Positions 21,943 through 32,322 are shown, counted from the stretch's first letter. The stretch is 64,000 nucleotides of DNA from Lucinisca nassula (GCA_963580285.1 OY757011.1:2260501-2324500); one strand, 5' to 3'. Numbers and translations are program-made. The notes: generated by a model from the sequence alone, not told the origin.

Positions 21943-24315
21943 TTAGCTGTTTCTATTCAACTTTGGCTTGAGGGTATTAATAAATAGCTTTTCTTTTGCA
22001 CGCCTTAAAGTTGTACTCTCCGAATACATCTTATAAAAGGGAAAAATATTATATTTTGGGTTTAAATCATGTGCACAATTTGCTATATGCTCACTAACTT
22101 TAATCATTCTTGTCTTGGGGTCCCGAATTTGCTGGTTATGTATTGTCACCCTCTGTCGTAGTAAATTACCAGTTTCGCCAATATATTCCTCTCCGCAGCC
22201 TCGGCATTTCATCACGTAAACAACATTTTTTACGTCGCATGACATGTTCTCGTGGATTGTGAAGTTTGTTCCACATCGAAATGTAAATGAATTACCTTCT
22301 AGTAAATGAATGCAGAGGCCGCAGGTCGGTTTATTGCATTTTGTCACTTTGGGTGTATCATTAGACTTAAAATTTGCTTTTGTAAGTAACCGCTTTAGAT
22401 TATAGGGTTGCCTTTTGCTTTTTATTAGTTTATATTTTGTAAGAATTCTTCGCATTTTGTCATCCTCTTCTAAAATCGGGACATTGTCTCGTATAACATT
22501 GAACAATTCGGGATCCTTCGGGTTGTAGGTTGACACGTATGGAATAATTTTGTCTTCAGACTTTTCTTTCACTGTCCGAAGAACGGCTTTATCTAACGAC
22601 ATAGCTCTATTTATGCCGTGCTCAATTATTTGTAACGGATATTTCTGTTTGATTAAAAATGATTTTAATTCTTCCATACGTGTTTGAACCACATGTTCTT
22701 CTGAAATGATTGTTCTGAGTCGGCGTGCCAGATTGTATGGTATATTCATCTTAGTGTGCCGAGGGTGACAAGAATCAAATGACAGATACTGCTTGCTGTC
22801 GGTTTCTTTATAAAATATATCGGTTTCAATTTTACCACCTTGGTTCTTTACCAAAACATCTAAAAAGGCCTGCTGCACCCTGCTGTGTTGTAATGTAAAA
22901 TTTAGATCCTTATGCAAGCTATTAAGGATTGCGTGTACTTGTTCTAAATCTTTGAAAGATTTTGTCCATGGTAAGAAACAATCGTCTAAAAACCTTTTCC
23001 AGTTTTGAATGAAATATGTTCCGATTTCCGAACCAAAAGTCGTTTCTATTTCTTTATACAACTTTTGTTCGAGATACCCTACAGTTAGAGTTGCATAAAC
23101 GGGCGCGAATTTGGTCCCCATTGCGGTCCCTTTCACTTGCTTATAGTACTTATCATTGAAAGAGAAGGTGTTGTTTTCTAATATTAACCTTACTCCGTCT
23201 AAGATAAATTCGTTGGAGAATCTACCGTTCAATGTTTCTGGATATTTCTCTAACCAAAAACGTACCGCTTCTATTCCTAAATCATGTGGAATGTTTGAAT
23301 AAAGCGACTCAATGTCAAATGAGGCTAATATGGTATCGGTTGGAACTAAGTTTGGTAAATTATTAAGAAAATCCGTTGAATCTCGCAGGTTACTTTGTAC
23401 ATGCTTTGTGTATGGGCGTAAGATAATGTCTAGGAGATTACTTAATCTGTGGGTGAGACATGAAGGCCCAGCTACAATCGGCCGTAATTTTAAGTCCCCG
23501 ACTTCTTTAACCTCAACATAGGATGAGTTTATTTGTTTGCACTTGTTAGTAATTTTTTGACTCTTATGTATCTTTGGAAGACCATAAAACTGACTTTCTT
23601 TTACCTCAAAATGTTCTAAATAGTTCATTTCTTTTTTAGTTAGTTTACGTTCATATTTCTTTAAAAATTTATTATATTTAAGTTTTGTCTCCCTAAGGGG
23701 ATCTTTTGTTAAAATTTCATAGTACTCTTTGTCATTTAGAGTAGTTTCTACCATTTCGAGGTAATGCTCCCTGTCCATAATAACCGTTGCGCCGCCTTTG
23801 TCCGCCTCTTTAATAATAATGGTCTGATCATTTTGCAAAGATTTTATTGCGTTTGCTTCCGACTTGATAATGTTTGGTTTTGAAATGGCGTTAAGCTTAG
23901 TTTTTGGAAATTCCTCTACAGTAGAAATGAATTTGTCTACGGCATTATTTCTTTCAGGGGGTGGGGTAAAATCACTTTTGTTTCTTACCAAAGATATGTC
24001 TGTATCTTCTGTGCCATCAAAGTATTCGACCAGACGTACTTTTCTATTAAATTCTTTCACGTCTTCAGTCAGTTGTTCAGGGTTTCCTATAGGTGGGGTG
24101 GGTGTAAATTTTAGTCCTTTGTTTAATAGCGATATTTCAGCTGTATTTAATTGTCTCTTTGATAAATTAATTATTTTTACATCTTTTATTTCGTTATCAT
24201 TTACTGCATGTTTGGAGGGCGACCGCGTCCTCGACCGCGACCTCGAGCTCGGCCGCGGCCTCGGCCCCTCCCCCGGCCCCGACCCCGGCCCTGAACTAAA
24301 AAATACTGCTGTCCT
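21943..24315 (-). CDS. Penelope-like reverse transcriptase with GIY-YIG endonuclease
   Basis: Open for 790 codons with no internal stop. Counting from the GTG at 24060 (705 residues): ADKGGATVIMD at ~86-96; LRPIVAGPS at ~192-200; RT motif A FDIESLYSNIP with Asp 249; motif B KGTAMGTKFAP at ~310-320; motif C FLDD at 357-360; CNKPTCGLC zinc-type cluster at ~575-583; GIY-YIG domain from ~613 with VVYVMKC, EYIGET, LRQR, His 641 and SEH (Glu 657). This order matches endonuclease-bearing Penelope-like elements, which copy RNA at a nick made by the GIY-YIG domain. The frame stays open about 85 codons upstream of the GTG, including SKRQ.N.AEISLLNKGLKF, so the GTG is not the true start. The likely ATG is in another frame (24488). 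The intact ORF suggests a young insertion; activity is inference. Confidence 0.95.
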   Translation of the reverse strand, partial: RTAVFFSSGPGSGPGEGPRPRPSSRSRSRTRSPSKHAVNDNEIKDVKIINLSKRQLNTAEISLLNKGLKFTPTPPIGNPEQLTEDVKEFNRKVRLVEYFDGTEDTDISLVRNKSDFTPPPERNNAVDKFISTVEEFPKTKLNAISKPNIIKSEANAIKSLQNDQTIIIKEADKGGATVIMDREHYLEMVETTLNDKEYYEILTKDPLRETKLKYNKFLKKYERKLTKKEMNYLEHFEVKESQFYGLPKIHKSQKITNKCKQINSSYVEVKEVGDLKLRPIVAGPSCLTHRLSNLLDIILRPYTKHVQSNLRDSTDFLNNLPNLVPTDTILASFDIESLYSNIPHDLGIEAVRFWLEKYPETLNGRFSNEFILDGVRLILENNTFSFNDKYYKQVKGTAMGTKFAPVYATLTVGYLEQKLYKEIETTFGSEIGTYFIQNWKRFLDDCFLPWTKSFKDLEQVHAILNSLHKDLNFTLQHSRVQQAFLDVLVKNQGGKIETDIFYKETDSKQYLSFDSCHPRHTKMNIPYNLARRLRTIISEEHVVQTRMEELKSFLIKQKYPLQIIEHGINRAMSLDKAVLRTVKEKSEDKIIPYVSTYNPKDPELFNVIRDNVPILEEDDKMRRILTKYKLIKSKRQPYNLKRLLTKANFKSNDTPKVTKCNKPTCGLCIHLLEGNSFTFRCGTNFTIHENMSCDVKNVVYVMKCRGCGEEYIGETGNLLRQRVTIHNQQIRDPKTRMIKVSEHIANCAHDLNPKYNIFPFYKMYSESTTLRRAKEKLFINTLKPKLNRNS

Positions 24316-24488
24316 TCATTTGTTCCATCAACACCGCGTTGTGGGTAATTGGTTGGTGGATTGACAGCTCCTTGATGTACTAGAGGTGTTCGTTGTCCTC
24401 CGTTTTCGGCTTCAGTCCCTGTTTGTCGTGGGGAAGGTTGCCGGATTCGCTGCCTTGGAGCTCTCCGTGGTAAAGGTATCTGATTCAT
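24201..24488 (-). CDS. Penelope-like element N-terminal part (RG-rich)
   Basis: 95 residues from ATG at 24488: a basic start (NQIPLPRRAPRQ), a mid part with GVDGTNEGQQYFLVQ, then GRGRGRGRGRG repeats ending PPNMQ and a stop. It overlaps the 5' extension of the main ORF in a different frame across the GC-rich repeat. A shift inside the repeat would connect this start to the RT frame. I read it as the element's own N-terminus, separated by an indel in the repeat; programmed frameshifting cannot be excluded. Confidence 0.7.
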   Translation of the reverse strand: MNQIPLPRRAPRQRIRQPSPRQTGTEAENGGQRTPLVHQGAVNPPTNYPQRGVDGTNEGQQYFLVQGRGRGRGRGRGRGRARGRGRGRGRPPNMQ

Positions 24489-24550
24489 TTCGGTGTCTAG
24501 TACCTGCTGCCCCTGGCTGACTTCCGGCTGTTGTTGTTGTTGATTTGTTG

Positions 24551-24594
<44 letters not shown>
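24551..24594 (+). repeat. (AT)n-T tract at the 5' edge of Penelope element
   Basis: About eight AT units followed by ~28 T, directly before host GCTGTTGCAAGTGGGAC. Unit A has a short A-run here instead. Confidence 0.9.
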
Positions 24595-24601
<7 letters not shown>

Positions 24602-24900
24602 CAAGTGGGACTTTTAAACCTTGACGTATTGATTACATCGAATTGTTGGTGAGGCAAAGATGACGTGTCTTGCGTCACTAGGGCGTCCAACAATTGGGCA
24701 AGGCCTGCGGTCATAGTTGCAAGGTAGAGGGGTTGCTGTTATTTCTTCTGATTCTACGCTTCCAATCATTTTCCTCTTTCTTCTTTTTCTTCATATTTTA
24801 TCTCTTCTATCTTTTTCCCCCCTCTCTCTAGAAGAAGAAACAAAATGACCCACAAGTGTTGACGTGTCGATAAACCCAAACCAATCAATCAATCAATACA
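24595..24900 (+). repeat. SINE-D copy
   Basis: GCTGTTGCAAGTGGGAC, GCGTCACTAGGGCGTCC, AAATGACCCACAAGTG, GTCGATAAACCC and (ATCA)n tail. Lacks the 340 bp insertion of the unit A copy. Confidence 0.75.
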
Positions 24901-24952
24901 TTAAAATTTTATGTAACAATTAATTTACCTATCTATTATCTGTTGTGACCAG

Positions 24953-25232
24953 CATCACGAAAACACACCTATATTATTTTGACCCCCTTGGACCCCACTT
25001 TTATATAGTAAAACTGGGGTTTGCAGGGGTAAACCTTATTTTTCTTATTTCTGATCTAAAATATAGATTATGGGTACTCGTTAGAACCGCCTCCCCGAGG
25101 CGGTTCTAACGGGTACCCACAATCTATATTATGAGCAGAAATAAGAAAAATATTAAAATTTTTCATCCTAAAATTTACATTTTTTCGGCGATAAAGATTA
25201 CAATGTATTTGTATTGGCGTGTTTTCGTAATG
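24953..25232 (+). mobile_element. MITE-B, full length, unit B only
   Basis: CATCACGAAAACACACC to GGCGTGTTTTCGTAATG, with a perfect central palindrome (GAACCGCCTC-CCC-GAGGCGGTTC). Empty site in unit A: GACCAGCCTGAGGTTG at ~14670. No clear duplication flanks it. Confidence 0.92.
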
Positions 25233-25416
25233 AGGTTGATCTAACGAATTACATACAGAAACTTTGAAGACAGCATTATCGCAGTATAAACTCACAAATT
25301 CTTCTTCTTAAATTATATTTTCCAATGCTTTCTGTCGCCTTCATCCAGCACAACTTTCATGCAAACACCTAGGTGTAATGATCCCTTAAAACATGGAGAA
25401 AAATAGGATTTTTTTT

Positions 25417-25658
25417 CATCACAAAAACACACCTGTATAATGTTGACCCATTTAAACCCTACTTTTAAAAAGTAAAACAGGGGTTTCCAGGGGGTAGACA
25501 TTATTTTTCTTATGTCTGCTTAAAAACATAGATTTTGTGTACTTGTTAGAATCGCCGAAGTGTTCCAACAGTATATTTTTAGCAGAAATATATCAGAAAA
25601 CATTAATTGTTGGCTGATACAATTTTCAATATGTTTGAATAGGCGTGTTTTCGTACTG
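25417..25658 (+). mobile_element. MITE-B, degraded
   Basis: Paralogue of 14875-15122: CATCACAAAAACACACC to TAGGCGTGTTTTCGTACTG. Confidence 0.78.
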
Positions 25659-25680
25659 TCATTATCGTTGTCGAAAATTT

Positions 25681-25716
25681 GTGCGTGCGTGCGTGCTTGC
25701 GTGCGTGCGTGCGTGC

Positions 25717-25764
<48 letters not shown>
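25681..25764 (+). repeat. (GTGC)n-(GT)n microsatellite
   Basis: About ten GTGC/GTGT tetramers then ~20 GT units. Unit A has pure TG in the same place. Confidence 0.93.
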
Positions 25765-25765
<1 letters not shown>

Positions 25766-26040
25766 ATTTTTGAGCCTTGAAATAATCAACCACCGCAGAA
25801 TCCTAAAAATTTGGACACGTTGAGGACTTGCTGTAATTATCCTAAAATTTTACCAAATCTGTTTCCTGGTCCAGAAAGGAGTCCAACAGATGCAGACGGA
25901 ATGACAAACATTGAAGACCTTGATCAGACTCTTCATCAAGGAGCACTCTGATCTCGGTATGCACTGCTTGTCCCAATACGTATGTTACACAGGTGTGTTA
26001 TTGTATCTGAACAGGTCGGTAACATTAAAAACACACATTG

Positions 26041-26317
26041 CAATACGATAACACATCCGTGCGACATAGTGCTTCTTTCACATCTCCAAAATGGCCATTT
26101 TTCTTATGAAAATCCGTGATATTTTTTATAAATACTGCAAACATAGGTTGTGGGTGCTCGTTAGAACCGCCTCATTAAGGCGGTTCTAACGAGTACCCAC
26201 AACCTATGTCTTGGAAAAGAAATAAGAAAAATAATGTTTACCCCCGTAAACCCCAGTTTTATCTATATAAGGTGGGGGTATAGGGGGTCTTCATTTCACG
26301 GACTTGTTCACGTGATG
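26041..26317 (-). mobile_element. MITE-A, full length, unit B only
   Basis: CAATACGATAACACATCCG to GACTTGTTCACGTGATG with an intact central palindrome (GTTAGAACCGCCTCATTAAG / GCGGTTCTAACG). The unit A empty site near 15518 reads ACATTGTTATCTC. Confidence 0.92.
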
Positions 26318-26726
26318 GCGGTAATCTCTTATTGCTCTAGAACTGGCAGATAAAATAGTGTTTGTTTTTTCTCTGTGCGTCATGCGATAGCCGTCTTACC
26401 ATTCCGATGTAGTTCAAAAGAGTTCCACAATCTATATTTCGGCAAAACACAAATTAACTCGTACTGTTTAAATGTTAAATGGAAACGTTATCCTTTGGAA
26501 TCAAGGAATATACCAAGATCGCGAAGTGTTGAAGTTTTCTTTGGCCAGACTAACTAGTCTCAGCCAATTAGGGTTCATAAGTGACCCTCACATATTTTCT
26601 AAATTCCACAATGGAATCAATGATCCCGAAGAACTAGAAAATGTAATCTACTCTGTATTAAGTATACACGAATTCCTGTTTCATCTGTCGTACGCTCTTG
26701 GCAAAAAAAGGTGATGTCGGTTTGTT

Positions 26727-26925
26727 TCATTTGAGGTTTAACGTCCCATCAACACTATTTGGTCATTTTGGAAACGTTGCTTCCAATTTTGTATGACTTT
26801 TATCCGACATTGAGATTGAATGACTTTTCAAGCCCTGCTGTCCAATGAAACCAAGTGTTTATATGCATGGACGGCCTGGCTCCCACCACTTTAGACCTTC
26901 TTAGCGGTTTATCAGTACACCTTCT
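26727..26925 (-). repeat. Diverged SINE-C fragment
   Basis: Paralogue of 15955-16153; same truncated subtype. Confidence 0.7.
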
Positions 26926-27146
26926 GGACATTGAGTATTTGTTCGAGCTACTGAGGGTTGCTTTAAGTACCAGACCAGAAGCCGCGACGTGGATGACTGT
27001 ATGCGGATATCTTCTTGACATTGTGTGATTTAAAGGCACGTGGCGTGTATATACTGCGTACGCCAATGTCAAATACGAAACATCGCCCCTAAACTCTGTT
27101 ATTTGAAAAGAAATGAAGAATGGGTTGATTCAGCCGAGGTAAACGG

Positions 27147-27488
27147 CGCTCCCATAAGAGGGAAGTTGTGAGTTGATTTATATGTACTGGCCGGACTTGT
27201 TGGGGGAAATCGACTTGTGAGTTGCACCACATAAGTCAATATTTTCTAATTACTTCCAGGGGGTAGATGGGGTATAGGTGTTATTCCCAAACATTATATT
27301 TGCACAAGCTCGGACACAATGTGCATGGTTGACCATCACTTGCGGGGCTGAACGTACAGAGTCAAGTTCTGAGTTGCACAAAACCCGGTAGTAGGGTCTG
27401 TACCATTGCGTCCATGATGGACAACATTCTGGGTTGCAAATTTGTCCGAATTTGTGCTGTGCATCCCACAACTTATCCCTCATGTGTA
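27147..27488 (-). other. Unit B-only insertion with exon-like ORF
   Basis: Absent from unit A, where GTAAAC joins directly to GACTCATCCGT (~16759). The minus strand holds a 77-codon ORF (27250-27483) with a cysteine- and tryptophan-rich pattern: KLWDAQHKFG, CNPECCPSWTQWYRPYYRVL, and CVRACANIMFG. It ends TPWK-stop. Not recognised. A possible donor-like AAGTAATT overlaps the stop; no good acceptor is seen. It could be a captured exon or a chance ORF. Confidence 0.4.
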
Positions 27489-27519
27489 CTCATCCGTAAA
27501 TTGGATTTTTTTTTTTTTT

Positions 27520-27815
27520 GGTTTTGAGTTAAACGACCAAGTCAACACGGTTTAGGTCATATCGCGCCGATCAGATTACCAAATCACACTTCCTTGGCAG
27601 GCTTGTACATAATATGAGGCGTGGCTAGCGTGGCGTGGTGTAGCGTGATTGGCGTGGAGTCGTGGAGTGGCGTGGCGTTATGTGACGTGACGTGGTGTGG
27701 CGTGGCGCGGCAAGGCGTGGCGTGGCACCACCCTAAGCAAAATAGTATGAGAGAAAACGGCACGACGTCGCACGGCACGGCACGGCACGGCATGTAACAG
27801 CACGACATTGCACGG
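27520..27815. repeat. SINE-E fragment and GC-rich tract
   Basis: Paralogue of 16830-17113, with GAGTTAAACGACCAAGTC and GGCGTGGC/GGCACGGC words. Confidence 0.75.
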
Positions 27816-27999
27816 CACGCATGATATCACCCTAAGCAAAACTGTGTCTTTGGATATGTGCGACCGGCGAACACTCTGATCAGCCTGCGTCGAGTTTGAT
27901 GAGATTTTTCGTTTTGCTCTGTGTGAATGCACTTGACTGAAAGCTTCTTTATTGAGACTGGTAATCGTGTGTTCTCCCACTTTTGCATATAAAATATAG

Positions 28000-28505
28000 A
28001 AGACTATAAGAATCTTATATGGGTGGGAGGGTTGGGTGGAAAAAATCCGTCCCGAGGGTCATTGTCCGGCATCACGAGGCTTGCCGGACAGTGATCCCGA
28101 GGGACGGATTTTTCAATCCACCCCTCACAACCATAAAGGATCCTTTTTCTTGCATACCGCGCCCATTTCTTAGCGCATATTTTTAATGCTCCAGTCACTT
28201 CAGTTACCGACGCCCGCCACATTGTGATGACACTACATGAATGTTTAGTGACGTCACGTAACGTGATGTGACGTCAACCTTAACGACGGCGCATTTGAGG
28301 CCGTAATCAACCGGTGCATTTATCAAACACGCGAGAATATTCGATTTTGGGTAAGAACACCAGGGTTAGAACAGAATTTCTATCCCAAGCTAAAACTATG
28401 TATTTCCTTATCTGGTGTCGCTTGACGCTTATGACCCACAAAGAGGGTTGACGCGTCGTTAAACACGAAGTCATCATCATCAGCAATTCCTTATCTGCCG
28501 TGCAA
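28000..28505. repeat. H element with long hairpin
   Basis: Starts near ATAAGAATCTTATATGGG. Hairpin 28040-28113 has arms AAATCCGTCCCGAGGG, TGTCCGGCA and complements; then TTTTTCTTGCATACC, GTCACTTCAGTTACCGAC and GTGACGTCACGTAACG. Near its right end a SINE-type tail (GACCCACAAAGAGGGTTGAC) is inserted or fused. Closest relative 48836-49250. Confidence 0.75.
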
Positions 28506-29563
28506 GAAACTTCTTTCTTATATAACCACGTGACTGTTTTCTTCTATGGGCACATGACGAGACTAATTTGCATATTCGCATATTGTTCTCTGAGTAACAA
28601 TCTTAAACATATAGCCAAATACAGAATCAAGTGCTAGATACAAGGGATGTTCGGAAAGAATTGCTTATTTCTATCTGGAGACTTCAAATTTCAAGTCAGC
28701 CCAAAAGTGCTCATTTCATGCCCTCGAAGTACTCCCCGTGGCTAGAAATGCAGTTTTAGCCGATGTATCCACTTCTTGAAGGCGTCACGGTACGCTGATT
28801 TGGGCACAGTAACAAGGTTCTGATGAATGGCTGATCAAAGTGCTTGTTGGGACTGGTATTTCCGGTCAGCAAGGGATGATTTCAATTTCGGAAACAAAAA
28901 GAAATCACATGGGGCAAGGTATGGGGAATACGGGGGTTGACGCAAAACATTTACTTTTTCTTTCTTCAAAAACGCCGTATTGCGGAGGTATGAGCGGGGC
29001 ATTGTCACGTAGAAGACGGACATGTTTAAAACCAGTGGCAGGACGTCATTTCTGATAATACTTTTTCAGTTTCTTCAATACTACGTCTTTGTAGTACTTT
29101 CCGGTGATGCTTTTGCACCAGCATTTTTATTGCGACTCCTTCGCCAGAGAAGAAGATTGCATACAACCTTCTTTGTATTCAAAAAGCGTTTGGCAATTAG
29201 TGCGCGTTTGCTGTGTTTAGTGGCCCAGATCTTATTGCTAACCTTTCTGACGGGCTCAAAATAATGGACCCAGGTTTCATCACCTGTGACGCCATTGGCA
29301 AACCGCTTTTTGTCATATTTTGGAAAAAATTGTTTCAGCTTTTTGACAACTTTAACCCGTTGCCTCTTTTGCTCATCAGTCAACAGATCTGGCAACAATT
29401 TAGCAGAAATCTTTCAGACTTTCAAATATTTCTTCAAAATAAGGTGAACCGTTGATAGTGATATGCCTACCATTTGTGCAATATCACGAACTGTAAATCT
29501 TGCATCACCTTCAATGATTTCCTTTATTTTGGAAAAAAAATCTTTACGAGATGCAGGTTTTTG

Positions 29564-30117
29564 CGGAACCCGAGATGGGACATGAATTTTTTTAATATGT
29601 TGTTCGAACAAGATATTAAGTTGTGCGAACAAGATATTATCTTGTGCGGACAAGATAATATGTTGGGCCAACAAGATTTTATCTTGTGCGGACAACATAA
29701 TTTATCTTATGCGCACAAATTAATATCTTGTTCGCACAACATATTATCTTGTTTGCACAACATAGATCTTGGGAAGTTGTGCGAACAAGATAATACCTTG
29801 TGCGTACAAGATCTATGTTGTGCAGACAAGATATTATCTTGTGCGGACAAGATAATATCTTGTTCGCACAATTTAATATCTTGTGCGGACAAGATAACAT
29901 CTTGTCTGCACAAGATAATGTGTTGTCCCCACAAGATAATATCTTGTGCGAACAAGATAGCATGTTGTGCACACAAGATAATATGTTGTCCGTACAAGAT
30001 AATATATTGTGCGCACAAGATAATATGTTGTCCGAACAAGATAATATCTTGTCCGCACAAGATCTTGTGCGCACAACATATAAAATAAAAAAAAATCATG
30101 TCCCTTCCCGGGTTCCG
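29564..30117. mobile_element. Palindrome-array TIR element
   Basis: Ends CGGAACCCGAGATGGGACAT and the inverse of CGGAACCCGGGAAGGGACAT, then short A/T runs. Flanked by AGGTTTTTG (29555-29563) and AGGTTTTGG (30119-30127), an imperfect 9 bp duplication. The interior (~29592-30075) is about twenty units of ~24 bp that alternate palindrome ACAAGATAATATCTTGT with TTGTGCGCACAA-type palindromes. Mariner copy 1 shows the empty site. No transposase. Because 24 is divisible by 3, ORFs stay open in several frames on both strands; I do not call these genes. Confidence 0.92.
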
Positions 30118-30431
30118 TAGGTTTTGGCCTACCTGATTTCTTTGCATTTTTGATGGACTCTACATCAGACTCATATTTCTTTTTCCGGCCACCGAACTGT
30201 GTCATAAGACACACAAGAAGGTCAATAAGCAGTAGAAATTTCAGTCATCAGCTGCTTCAAAGAACAACCAAGTTTTGAGCGAGCTTTGACGTAAGCCCGT
30301 ATATCATCTTTCTTGTCGACGCTTCTACCAACCATTTACTGTAGTGGTCAATGATTGCGTGTATTGAAAAGGCAAATTGTATGTCTTACACTTAATCTAA
30401 CATGTGCATTTACACACCGTTGTGTAGGTAT

Positions 30432-30741
30432 AGTTTATCAACGACCTTTGAAAGTTCAACGTTCAAGCGTGGCAAGACTATTCCATGTTTTAGGGGAAGC
30501 AGGTTTCGGATTTCTTTTTTCACAGGATTTTAAAGTTATAAATAAGCTTTTTGATAATGCCGTCATGTAGAAATCGTTGAAAAGTGGTAAGTATGATGCA
30601 GTACGAATCTCAGTTATACTATATCTCCCAATGTAAGATACCATCAGAAGGCGACTTACCTAAAACACGGGCTAGTCCAAATTCAAAAGTGCAGTCACGT
30701 CTCACTGCGTTTTGAAAGACTATATTGAATAACACTTTCCA
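30432..30741. mobile_element. 310 bp insertion in mariner copy 2, unclassified
   Basis: Mariner copy 1 reads GTAGGTATTGAATAAC without it. Here GGTATA and GACTATATTG border the insert, consistent with a TA-type duplication. Ends TATAGTTTATC and inverse TATAGTCTTTC are weakly similar. The minus strand has a 62-codon ORF without family match. Confidence 0.7.
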
Positions 30742-31174
30742 GGTATGTATTTGTTTTTACCGAGCCCCGCGTGGTTATCGAGCTAGATGACAATAAGCAA
30801 TTCTTTTCGAACATCCCTCGTATATTGCTGACATCAACATCTGAATCCATCTCCCGCACTTTGAGGTGTCTCGAAGTAAAAGTTCAAACACAAACATAAG
30901 TGAAAGCAGCTTCGCTTGCACAACCATGAGTAATTTCAACATATCAATTTCAGTCACCATGGACCACAAATTAATCAAAAACCGGACGAGAATTATCATT
31001 AATGGCAGTAATTCTGAGGGTTTGAAAATGAAAACATTCTTCACTTTAGTGTTCTGTTGCAGTTAACCGTTCTCTTGCTGAATATTCATTTAAGCCACAC
31101 CCATTTCTGTTTATCAACCAATCAAATTACTTGATGCAGTTTATTGCTACAAATTCTTAAACTGAATGCCAAAG

Positions 31175-31230
31175 AGTGTAGATCCTGATCAGATGGCTTC
31201 TTCAGAAGCCATCTGATCTGGATCTACACT
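31175..31230. repeat. Palindrome with GATCAGATGGCTTC arms
   Basis: AGTGTAGATCCTGATCAGAT and its complement around CTTCTTCAGAAG. Unit A keeps a shorter, decayed version at 19797-19850. It shares the GTGTAGA(C/T)C.TGATCAGA outer motif with 5051 and 63508. Confidence 0.85.
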
Positions 31231-31363
31231 GTTTCCAAAGATAGGGGTTGTCGTGAACAGCATGATAAGAGTTAAAATAATTTCCTATTAAACTAATAAG
31301 TATATTTTTATTTTTAATAAACATTACAATTCAATCAAATGAACAGTTTGATAGATACATGTA

Positions 31364-31643
31364 CATCACGTGAACAAGTCTGTGAAATGAACATCCCCTT
31401 AAACCCCACTTTATATAGAGAAAATTGGGGTTTACGGGGGTATTCATTATTTTTCTTATTTCTTCTCCATGACATAGGTTGTGGGTACTCGTTAGAACCG
31501 CCTCAATGAGACAGTTCTAACGAGCATCGGCAACCTATGTTTGAAGTAAAAATAACGAAAATACCACAGATTTTCACCAGAAAAGTAGCCATTTTGGAGA
31601 TGTGAAAAAATGCACTTTGTCGCACGGGTGTGTTATCGAAATG
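31364..31643 (+). mobile_element. MITE-A, unit B only
   Basis: CATCACGTGAACAAGTC to GGGTGTGTTATCGAAATG with full interior. In unit A, GATAGTTTTAAGAC is continuous near 19965. Confidence 0.9.
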
Positions 31644-31779
31644 ATTTTAAGACAAAACAATATTCATTTGTCGCTTAGTGTCTGTTTTCTTACATGTATA
31701 TGTCTACACGCTCTGATGAAGAGTGAACTTGCCATTCACAGTTGTACAAGTGCTACGGCGATTTGTTTTTCGGTACTTT

Positions 31780-32077
31780 ATTTGTTTGTTTGATTTGAGG
31801 TTTAACGTCCCCGTCAACACTGTAAAGGTCATTTTGGAGACGGTGCTTCCAATTTTGTTGGAATTTTACCCGACATTGAGATGAAATGACATGTCAAACC
31901 CTGTCGCCCAATGAAACCAATAGGGTTTATAACCATGGACGGGCCTACTCGTACCACTTTGCCTGGACAGGCTTAGATCCTCTATGCGGTTTACCAGAAC
32001 TCGTGTGTGGGTCGGTTTCAGCTCTGCGTGGAAGCATCATGCCGCCCATCTATTTCTTCAAGCCCTAATGGGCGGAG
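31780..32077 (-). mobile_element. SINE-C, near full length
   Basis: TTTGTTTGTTTGATTTGAGG to AAGCCCTAATGGGCGGA. It contains the right breakpoint equivalent of the tandem duplication at ~32006. Confidence 0.88.
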
Positions 32078-32218
32078 CCATTTTGGGTACATTAAGAGTA
32101 TGCGGTTGAAGCCGAAAAACTACACGGATAAAACGTTTTTTTTTTTTGTTTTTTTTTTCCTTAAGCTGCTGCCTCCATGACCAAAAAAAAAAAGGAAGAA
32201 AACTAATCCATCATTAGT

Positions 32219-32322
32219 CTGTTTATGTAGGATATGGAAATCTTACCCTCGGGGTCTGAATTTCAACCATGTACGAGGCAAAGCCCTTGGGTGAGATTTT
32301 CCTATCCTACATTAACAGTCTT
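32219..32322. repeat. Long hairpin
   Basis: Arms TTTATGTAGGATATGG.AAAT and its complement ATTTTCCTATCCTACATTAA, with CTTACCCTCGGG / CCTTGGGTGAG inside. Not assigned to a family. 32078-32465 otherwise holds no gene. Confidence 0.75.

Larger units (their letters stand above)
28641..30820 (-). pseudogene. Mariner transposon copy 2, nested insertions
   Basis: Terminal inverted repeats at 28641-28669 and 30792-30820 (C.AGGGATGTTCG...), with TA at both sides. The minus strand keeps recognisable mariner transposase pieces: helix-turn-helix VRDIAQMVGISLSTVHLILK (~29430-29500), GDETWVHYFEP with the first catalytic Asp (~29270), and PPYSPYLAPCDFFLFPKLK with the third (~28880). The second Asp region (HDNAP) is frameshifted. 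Interrupted by the 554 bp palindrome element and a 310 bp insertion. Not functional. Confidence 0.93.

Noticed and set aside
23864..24364. 166-codon plus-strand ORF opposite the Penelope gene
   Set aside because: Shadow of the reverse-transcriptase frame on the other strand.
29592..30075. CRISPR-like regular repeat array
   Set aside because: The units are contiguous self-palindromes without unique spacers, inside a TIR element in a eukaryotic context.
29474..30214. Long overlapping ORFs on both strands (up to 204 codons) with CADKIISC / GQDNMLC octapeptide repeats
   Set aside because: They follow from a 24 bp palindromic unit (divisible by three, few stops in any frame) inside a transposon inserted in a pseudogene. 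There is no start context or non-repeat domain.
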